DNA of 22,982 nucleotides from contig JBFXEO010000016.1 in assembly GCA_050180015.1 (NCBI GenBank), positions 1-22,982 of the forward strand. The letters are read 5' to 3'. Positions 15,317 through 20,903 of the stretch are shown piece after piece. The stretch's first letter is position 1, and every line of letters starts with the position of its first letter. The translations under genes and the position numbers were made by a program. The notes under the pieces are model-generated. The model was given only the letters and a program-made list of their open reading frames with translations. It searched no databases and was not told where the DNA came from. Source of the stretch: JBFXEO01 sp050180015. Lineage in GTDB: Bacteria > Bacteroidota > Bacteroidia > Bacteroidales > Tenuifilaceae.

Positions 15317-16690
15317 TTATCTATACCATTGCTGGTTAGTTATCATTAACGCTTCCTGAACAGTGATCCGGTTCCCATTATTATATGCTGATACAAAGGC
15401 ATCGTTAATTTTTGTTGTGTTCCAAATCATCATTCTAAAATCTCGTGCTTCCTTGTATTCCCCAAACGAGCCGATGGAGTATTTGTACCATCCTTCGTGC
15501 TTTTCGGTTCGTACTTCGTAGGATATGTTGTACCGTAAAAAATACTTCTTAATGTTGATTGGCCTATGCCCTGCTGCCACTTGAACCCTGAAGTAAACAC
15601 CTTTTTCTGGTTCCAGCATGTACGACAGCATGGCCGGTGCGCTTTTAATTTTTTTTGTGGGTTTATCCTCAATTCTCTGATAACGAATGGGGATGCTTAC
15701 ACCGCCATCCTCCCCGGTTTTTGTAAAACTTGAACTAACCGATTGCGTGTAGGTTTGATGGGTTCTGTCGATTGCCGGCATCAGTATTCCATCGAGGTAT
15801 TTTGGGTCGAGGTTGCTTAAATCGACATCCTTTTGAACTATGTCAATAACACTTGTCGCATCATTTACGATGTAGGAAAATTTCCCGGCAATTTGTACCG
15901 TTGCATCGCCTTTCCCATCCAGAGGAATTAGCCGGTACGATACGGTAAATCTTGGTTCGGGGGGTAAATTCATCCATAAAAATTTTGCCTTTTGGTCCTT
16001 AAAGGTGAATATGGCACTTTTTGCATCAATAACCTCGGCGCTGAAACCTGCGGGTATATCTTCCTCTATTTTTGCAAATTTTTCGGTGTTGGCCTTATTT
16101 ACCAAAATCCTCACTAACAGGTCGTTTGCCTCTCCGCTGGGCATTGGCACTTGCCTAATGCAGCTGACATCGCTGCTGGCCATGAACGGCACGGGAGTTT
16201 GAATGGGCAGAATATTCTGGAATTCATGTATGTCAACAATTAGGCTGGGATCAATCCGGGTTGAAGGAGTAATGGAAATGGTATTCGACTCAACATCGGC
16301 AATCTTTCTTTCATTATCAACTATATACGAGAATGTACCCTTTAGGTTGAATTCACCTTTCAGCCGCTCGTCAACCTTGACCCTGTACGTGAATTTAATT
16401 TCTTTATTGCTTGGCATCTTAAGCCATAAGAACTTAACCTTTTGATCTTCGAAGGAAAAATCGGCAAGGGATGATTCTACAAGTTGAGCTGTTAAGCCCA
16501 CCGGTAGCTGCTGCTGGTAGCGCGCAAAACCATCTAAGGTGCCTTTTTTAAGCACTATTTCGATGTCGAACTCTGAACCGGCGTTGATGGTTACAGGGAC
16601 ATTCATGGTAAGGGTAATGTCATCGGCCGTGAAAATATTCACGAGCACAACTCCTACCATGTTAAAAATTACAAATAGTAACCTTAGCAT
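15317..16690 (-). CDS. secreted protein with two related beta domains and a C-terminal SPOR-like domain
   Basis: A 457-residue protein with an N-terminal hydrophobic segment (1-20) that is probably a signal peptide. Two homologous beta domains follow, about 28-140 and 185-300. They share the pattern of a pro-gly turn (LPVGLTAQLVES / IPAGFSAEVIDA), then DFSFEDQKVKFLWLKMP / IFTFKDQKAKFLWMNLP, then GTFSYIVDN / GKFSYIVND. A polar linker leads to a SPOR-like domain at about 364-440 (VYFRVQVAAGHRP, then HEGWYKYSIGSFGEYKEARDF); SPOR domains bind glycan strands stripped of peptides. It is the first gene of a two-gene operon with the EF-hand barrel protein. The pair may connect peptidoglycan and outer membrane, possibly with gliding or type IX secretion, but nothing here proves it. 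Confidence 0.72.
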   Translation of the reverse strand: MLRLLFVIFNMVGVVLVNIFTADDITLTMNVPVTINAGSEFDIEIVLKKGTLDGFARYQQQLPVGLTAQLVESSLADFSFEDQKVKFLWLKMPSNKEIKFTYRVKVDERLKGEFNLKGTFSYIVDNERKIADVESNTISITPSTRIDPSLIVDIHEFQNILPIQTPVPFMASSDVSCIRQVPMPSGEANDLLVRILVNKANTEKFAKIEEDIPAGFSAEVIDAKSAIFTFKDQKAKFLWMNLPPEPRFTVSYRLIPLDGKGDATVQIAGKFSYIVNDATSVIDIVQKDVDLSNLDPKYLDGILMPAIDRTHQTYTQSVSSSFTKTGEDGGVSIPIRYQRIEDKPTKKIKSAPAMLSYMLEPEKGVYFRVQVAAGHRPINIKKYFLRYNISYEVRTEKHEGWYKYSIGSFGEYKEARDFRMMIWNTTKINDAFVSAYNNGNRITVQEALMITNQQWYR

Positions 16691-16704
16691 TTTGGGCTCA
16701 GCTC

Positions 16705-16728
16705 TTAGGTTAGGTTGAGGTTAGGTTA
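16705..16728. repeat. short GGTTA tandem repeat
   Basis: Four GGTTA-like units (GGTTA, GGTTG, AGGTTA, GGTTA) lie 15 bases upstream of the SPOR-like gene start, reading AACCT-rich on the transcribed strand. Likely in the 5' untranslated region. The rest of 16691-16884 is AT-rich with no gene; no consensus promoter was found. Confidence 0.5.
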
Positions 16729-16884
16729 AAACATCTACAATAATAGTAAATAATTACAATAGTTAGAGTAGAAAATCCCTAAAATGTTGAGCTTTGTGAT
16801 TGCGGGTTCCAAGTTTATTTCAACAATTACAGTTTATTCTATTGATATTTAGATTGATATGTTGTTGATAAAATGTAAAATACG

Positions 16885-18555
16885 CTATTTGTACGAGAAT
16901 GTACTGCCACCCAGAAACTCCCGAATAATGGAAGTTGGAGGTACCTCCTTGTCCGATACGGGTGAAAAGTGGCTTAAGAATTTCAGCAGCCGGGTTGCCT
17001 CGTCGTATTCGGGTATGGTTGGCGGCACTTCAAGGAGAATTGGCTCCGCGTACCGTTTTAGTATCCCAAATTCTAGCAGTAGCGCAGAGTTAAACATTTC
17101 GTCGGCTTCCTCCTGGTAGGGGAAAATGTTTTTATCTTCACCACGCCTTACGCTTTCCCAGCGCCCTATGGTTTCGGATGCGCTGTAGCCCCTGTAGCGG
17201 TAATCGCGGACAATTCGTCGGATTAACCTGTTATCGGTGGTTGGGATTCGGTTCAGCCCGTCGATGGAAAGCGAGGTTAGGGCCGAAACGTAAACCTTAA
17301 ATTTCTTTTCGCCGGGAATTAAGGGGGTTAAATTGGGGTTCAAGGCGTGTATTCCCTCTATGATGATGATACCGTTGGGTTCTATTTTCAGCTTGGTTCC
17401 GTCAAAAAATCGCGTTCCCTCCTCGAACGAGAACTTTGGAAGTTCAATTTCCTCGCCTTTCAGTAAGCTTACAAGGTTATTGTTAAAGTAGTTGATGTCT
17501 AGCGCCTCAAGTGCCTCAAAGTCGAATTCTCCATTTTCGTCGCGTGGGGTGTCATCCCGATTTACGAAATAGTTGTCGAGCGAAATGGTGTAGGGTTTTA
17601 ACCCGTTAACCTTAAGGTGAACCGCAAGCCGTTTGGCAAAGGTCGTTTTTCCCGATGATGATGGTCCCGAAATGAGGACTACTTTTACTTTGTTGGCCAG
17701 TTCGTGGATTTTGTCGGCAATACATGCCACCTTTTTTTCGTGCAAAGCTTCCGATACTTTTATCAATTCGCTGTCGTTCCCTTTTTGAATTTCCTGGTTT
17801 ATGGCTGCAATACTTTTCACCCCCAGAATTTCGACCCAATCCTTGTATTCCTGAAAGATGTCGAACATTTTGTTCTGTAACACCAAATCTTCTACCTCAT
17901 CGGGCTTAAACCGTTTGGGTATGCGCAGCAGCATTCCGTCGTAATACTTAACCAGGTCAAATACCTTGAGGTACCCGGTAGATGGTACTAAGCTTCCAAA
18001 AAAGTAGTCGGAATTATCACCCAAATGGTACACCGACGTGTAGAGTTTAGGCCGGAGAATGAATAGCTTAGCTTTATCGTGGTACCCAGAGTTCTGGAAG
18101 ATTTTGACGGCATCGGTTGTTAGTACCTTATCCCGCCTGAACGGTAAATCGGCAGCAATAATGGCACGCATCCTGTCGGCAATGGTAAAAATAAGCGGGA
18201 GTTCTAAGGGCTGGTCGCAGCCATCGATTTCGCAGTAAAAACCTTTGGAAATGGAGTGCTCTATTCTAACCTTGGAGGTTGGAATTAAGTCGCGTACGGC
18301 TTTTTGGAGAACGAAAAATAGCGAACGCTGGTACATCCTCATGCCCGCCTGATGGGTAACATCGATGAAGCGGATGGTTTTGGGCGAAAAAATTTCGTAA
18401 TCCAGCTCCTTGAGCTGGTTATTTACCATTGCGCCCAGGATTTGATGCTCCAGCGTAATATCAAAAATTTGGGATATGTTCAGTAGCGATAAACCTGGGG
18501 TTATATGTACCTTCTGCTTGGTGTTTTCTATCACAATTTCAACTTCTTTTCTCAT
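16885..18555 (-). CDS. nucleoside (uridine-type) kinase with ThrRS-like N-terminal domains
   Basis: A 556-residue protein of a type common in Bacteroidota and annotated as nucleoside kinase. Residues about 3-66 look like a TGS domain and about 70-190 like the second additional (editing-like) domain of threonyl/alanyl-tRNA synthetases. The kinase part (about 290-500) is uridine kinase/phosphoribulokinase-like, with P-loop GPSSSGKTT (297-305), SLDNYFVNRDDTPRDENG (325-342) and the IEGIHALNP segment. It would phosphorylate uridine or cytidine, or another small substrate; the exact one is not predictable. Why it has synthetase-derived domains is unknown. It lies 198 bases after murI with its own -7 box overlain by a palindrome, so it is probably a separate unit. 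Confidence 0.88.
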   Translation of the reverse strand: MRKEVEIVIENTKQKVHITPGLSLLNISQIFDITLEHQILGAMVNNQLKELDYEIFSPKTIRFIDVTHQAGMRMYQRSLFFVLQKAVRDLIPTSKVRIEHSISKGFYCEIDGCDQPLELPLIFTIADRMRAIIAADLPFRRDKVLTTDAVKIFQNSGYHDKAKLFILRPKLYTSVYHLGDNSDYFFGSLVPSTGYLKVFDLVKYYDGMLLRIPKRFKPDEVEDLVLQNKMFDIFQEYKDWVEILGVKSIAAINQEIQKGNDSELIKVSEALHEKKVACIADKIHELANKVKVVLISGPSSSGKTTFAKRLAVHLKVNGLKPYTISLDNYFVNRDDTPRDENGEFDFEALEALDINYFNNNLVSLLKGEEIELPKFSFEEGTRFFDGTKLKIEPNGIIIIEGIHALNPNLTPLIPGEKKFKVYVSALTSLSIDGLNRIPTTDNRLIRRIVRDYRYRGYSASETIGRWESVRRGEDKNIFPYQEEADEMFNSALLLEFGILKRYAEPILLEVPPTIPEYDEATRLLKFLSHFSPVSDKEVPPTSIIREFLGGSTFSYK

Positions 18556-18603
18556 GCTGGATTGTTTATTGGTTCTTTTTGAGCAAATGCTATTTTTATA
18601 TGA

Positions 18604-18625
18604 AGTATCAAAGTTAATTGATACT
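18604..18625 (-). promoter_or_regulatory. palindrome over the nucleoside kinase -7 box (operator candidate)
   Basis: AGTATCAA (18604-18611) and TTGATACT (18618-18625) form a perfect 8-bp inverted repeat with a 6-base spacer. On the - strand the -7 match TAACTTTG (18609-18616) lies inside it, about 55 bases before the kinase ATG. No clear -33 TTTG is present. Overlap with the core promoter fits a repressor site, or a 5'-end hairpin. Confidence 0.45.
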
Positions 18626-18753
18626 CCGTGGTATTCTTTGTTTGTTAAGGTTTATTCGTCTTTTTTAACAAAATGTTCTGGGGTTAAGGGTTTGCCGGCA
18701 AGTTGTAGTTCAATTCAATATTCAGTAAGGGGCGTTTAGCGCGGAGTGCCAGT

Positions 18754-19572
18754 CTATTTAGCTGCAAAGTGGTTGTTGAAGGTTATACTGTACGGGTAAT
18801 TGCTGATGGTATCGGAATGTGCCATCAGTTTTTTCAGTATATCAGTGCTCCCGCTTGAGTGAACCGAAAGGGTTGGGGGTGTTTGCTTATCGCACAGAAG
18901 TCCCTGTTCTGTAAGAATGTTTCTTGTTTGCCGGGCTACTGCGGGTGCCGGGTCTATTATTGTTACTCCGGCTGGTAATATTTTTTTCAGGATTGGAATA
19001 AGAAACGGGTAATGCGTACAGCCCAGCACCAGATGATCGATATTACAGTCAAGCATGGGTTCTACATATTTTCGCAGAAGTATTTCGGCTTTTTTTGATT
19101 GTAGCGCCCCTGACTCTACAAGTTCAACCAAACCTTCGCCCACCTGGTAGCAAACATTGACATCGGATGCGTATTTTTTGCTGGTTTCAATATATAATCG
19201 ACCTTTGAAAGTGCCTGCAGTTGCCAAAACCCCAATGCTTTTCGTTTTAGAGTTGAGCGATGCTGGCTTAATGGCCGGTTCCATGCCTACGAATGGTACT
19301 GCGAACGTTTCCCTCAGGTAATCAATGGCAGCGGCAGTGGCGGTGTTGCAGGCTACAACAATGATTTTACATCCTTTTTCTACCAGGAAACGGGTAATTC
19401 TATCCGTAAGTTCAATAACTTTCTTAGGTGATTTGGGGCCGTACGGGCAGTTGGCCGAGTCGGAAAAGTATATAAACGATTCGTGAGGCAGTTCGCGCAA
19501 CAGCTCAGAGAGTACCGATAAGCCCCCCAAGCCTGAGTCAAATACACCAATTGGGTTGTTCTTAATTGCCAT
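18754..19572 (-). CDS. murI: glutamate racemase
   Basis: Makes D-glutamate for peptidoglycan stem peptides, without cofactor. The two catalytic cysteines are present in VACNTATAAA (C75) and LGCTHYPF (C185), with the conserved FDSGLGGLSVL (11-21), H187 and the SDSANCPYG block (37-45). Length (272) is normal. It follows the two Skp-like genes, a common order in Bacteroidota, but a strong terminator-like hairpin lies only about 18-24 bases before its ATG. It may therefore depend on readthrough or attenuation. Cytoplasmic. Confidence 0.97.
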   Translation of the reverse strand: MAIKNNPIGVFDSGLGGLSVLSELLRELPHESFIYFSDSANCPYGPKSPKKVIELTDRITRFLVEKGCKIIVVACNTATAAAIDYLRETFAVPFVGMEPAIKPASLNSKTKSIGVLATAGTFKGRLYIETSKKYASDVNVCYQVGEGLVELVESGALQSKKAEILLRKYVEPMLDCNIDHLVLGCTHYPFLIPILKKILPAGVTIIDPAPAVARQTRNILTEQGLLCDKQTPPTLSVHSSGSTDILKKLMAHSDTISNYPYSITFNNHFAAK

Positions 19573-19589
19573 TGATGTTAATACCTGTA

Positions 19590-19636
19590 AAAATGAAAAA
19601 GGAATAAGTTACACAAATCAACTTACTCCCCTTTTT
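19590..19636 (-). terminator. intrinsic terminator between the second skp-like gene and murI
   Basis: On the - strand AAAAAGGGGAGTAAGTT pairs with AACTTATTCCTTTTT (19620-19636 with 19596-19610), about 15 bp with one G-U pair and a two-base GG bulge. The loop is 9 bases and TTTTTCATTTTT follows. It is A/T-flanked on both sides, so it may work in both directions. Confidence 0.75.
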
Positions 19637-19652
19637 GATTGCCGAAATTAGG

Positions 19653-20174
19653 TTACTTGGTAATCCCCAATTCTTTTTTTACCAACGGTAAAATATCCAC
19701 GCTTTGCTCGGAAAAATATAGTAGTATTCCGCTGCTGGTGTCAAAAATATAGGTGAAGCTGTTTCCCTTGGCTACTTTCTTTATTGCTGCATCGGCCTTG
19801 TCAATTACAGGTTTCATGATTTCTGATTGGTAGCGTTGATAGTCCTGTTCTGCTGTTTGTTGGAATTCCTGGGCGCGTTGCTGCATTTCGCTCAACTCTT
19901 TTTCTTTCATTTCACGAATTGCATCGGAGAAAGTGGAACGTTTCTGGAGGTAATCTTGGTATTTTTTGTTAAACTCCACCTGCAGTTCCTCAATTTGGCT
20001 TTGGAGAGTCTCGGTATATTTTTTTAATTTTACCTCTGCACTATCCTTGTCTGGCATTGATGATAGTAATTCCTGACTATTTATATGGCCAAATTTAAAG
20101 TTTTGTGCATTAGCATTAAAACCAGCAACCAAAAGAATGGCTCCAGCAGCTAGTAATCTTAGGATGTTTCTCAT
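19653..20174 (-). CDS. OmpH/Skp family periplasmic chaperone (second copy)
   Basis: A 173-residue Skp-like protein. The signal peptide ends at ANA (residue 23), then FKFGHINSQELLSSMPD begins the OmpH domain. A long charged helical coiled-coil arm spans about 45-120 (EVQ/KKYQDYLQKR/EMKEKELSEMQQRAQEF) and the domain closes with FTYIFDTSSGILLYF. Skp trimers hold unfolded outer-membrane proteins in their helical arms on the way to BamA. A Skp-like protein of Porphyromonas gingivalis (PGN_0300) has been linked to type IX secretion. It has its own promoter candidate inside the end of the preceding copy, and a terminator follows. Periplasmic. Confidence 0.93.
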   Translation of the reverse strand: MRNILRLLAAGAILLVAGFNANAQNFKFGHINSQELLSSMPDKDSAEVKLKKYTETLQSQIEELQVEFNKKYQDYLQKRSTFSDAIREMKEKELSEMQQRAQEFQQTAEQDYQRYQSEIMKPVIDKADAAIKKVAKGNSFTYIFDTSSGILLYFSEQSVDILPLVKKELGITK

Positions 20175-20195
20175 AGTTTAGTTATTTAGTTTTAG

Positions 20196-20224
20196 CAAAT
20201 ATAAGAATTATTATTTATAGCCAA
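20196..20224 (-). promoter_or_regulatory. promoter candidate for the second skp-like gene
   Basis: On the - strand TTG (20222-20224) and TATATTTG (20196-20203) fit the -33/-7 pattern with an 18-base spacer, 21 bases before the ATG. The -33 element lies inside the last codons of the first copy. Confidence 0.4.
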
Positions 20225-20720
20225 GTTTTTGAAGAACCTCATCGCTCTTATCGTAGCGGGAGTTGGTGTAAAGCATGTTGGGCGATGATGCGGAATCAAA
20301 TATTATTGCGTACCCACCCTCAATGGCAAGTTCTTTTATTGTGTTAAACACTTGCTCCTGAATAGGTTTAACCAGTTCCTCCCTTTTTTTGAAAAGCATA
20401 CCGTCTTTGCCGAAATACTTCATTTGCAATTCCTTAGTTTGACGTTCACGGGTTATAATTTCATCCTCACGTTTCTTCTTCATTTCCTCGGTTAGCAAAA
20501 CTTTTTCGGTTTGATAATCCTTGTAAAGTTTATCAATTTCAGCGTACTGATCCTCTATTTCCTTTTGAAACTGTTCCGAAAGTTTATCGAGTTGCTCCTG
20601 GGCTGCCTTGTAGGATGGTATTTTTTTTAGTATGTAGTCTGTATCTACATAGGCAAATTTTTGTGCCCATAAATTTGTGCCTATTAGTACCATTGCCGCT
20701 ATTAGTATAACCCTTTTCAT
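20211..20720 (-). CDS. OmpH/Skp family periplasmic chaperone (first copy)
   Basis: A 169-residue Skp-like protein with a signal peptide ending at LWA (residue 19), then KFAYVDTDYILKKIPSY, the typical OmpH opening. A highly charged coiled-coil arm spans about 40-110 (EEMKKKREDEIITRERQTKE). The C-terminal part GGYAIIFDSASSPNMLYTN completes the body domain. It differs clearly from the copy downstream, so this is an old duplication. It is transcribed after bamA, with a consensus -7 box and a perfect palindrome in the 183-base gap. Likely works with BamA on outer-membrane protein delivery in the periplasm. Confidence 0.94.
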   Translation of the reverse strand: MKRVILIAAMVLIGTNLWAQKFAYVDTDYILKKIPSYKAAQEQLDKLSEQFQKEIEDQYAEIDKLYKDYQTEKVLLTEEMKKKREDEIITRERQTKELQMKYFGKDGMLFKKREELVKPIQEQVFNTIKELAIEGGYAIIFDSASSPNMLYTNSRYDKSDEVLQKLGYK

Positions 20721-20755
20721 TATTTTTAATATTTGGTTTTAAAGTCGAGTACCTG

Positions 20756-20763
20756 CAAAAGTA
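20756..20763 (-). promoter_or_regulatory. -7 box of the skp-like promoter
   Basis: TACTTTTG on the - strand matches TAnnTTTG exactly, 36 bases before the first skp-like ATG. The -33 region (near GTGA at about 20785) is a poor match. Confidence 0.45.
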
Positions 20764-20778
20764 ACCATTTAATGGTTA
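20762..20778. promoter_or_regulatory. 17-bp palindrome in the skp-like promoter spacer (operator candidate)
   Basis: TAACCATT (20762-20769), one T, then AATGGTTA (20771-20778): a perfect 8-bp inverted repeat. It touches the -7 box and fills most of the -33/-7 spacer, a classic place for a dimeric repressor or activator. Confidence 0.45.
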
Positions 20779-20903
20779 TTAATTTCACGCTGATTATCGT
20801 TATTATTTCAAATTAACAATGTTTTTCACCGAAGGTTAAAGTTTTGAAAAATTGTAGTTGTCTGAGAGGTGAGTAATTATTAAGCTGTAGGCTGATTGTT
20901 AGG

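Noticed and set aside
16811..16872. Inverted repeat TCAACAA/TTGTTGA after the nucleoside kinase
   Set aside because: Arms are separated by about 40 bases in AT-rich DNA and not followed by a proper T run; probably chance.
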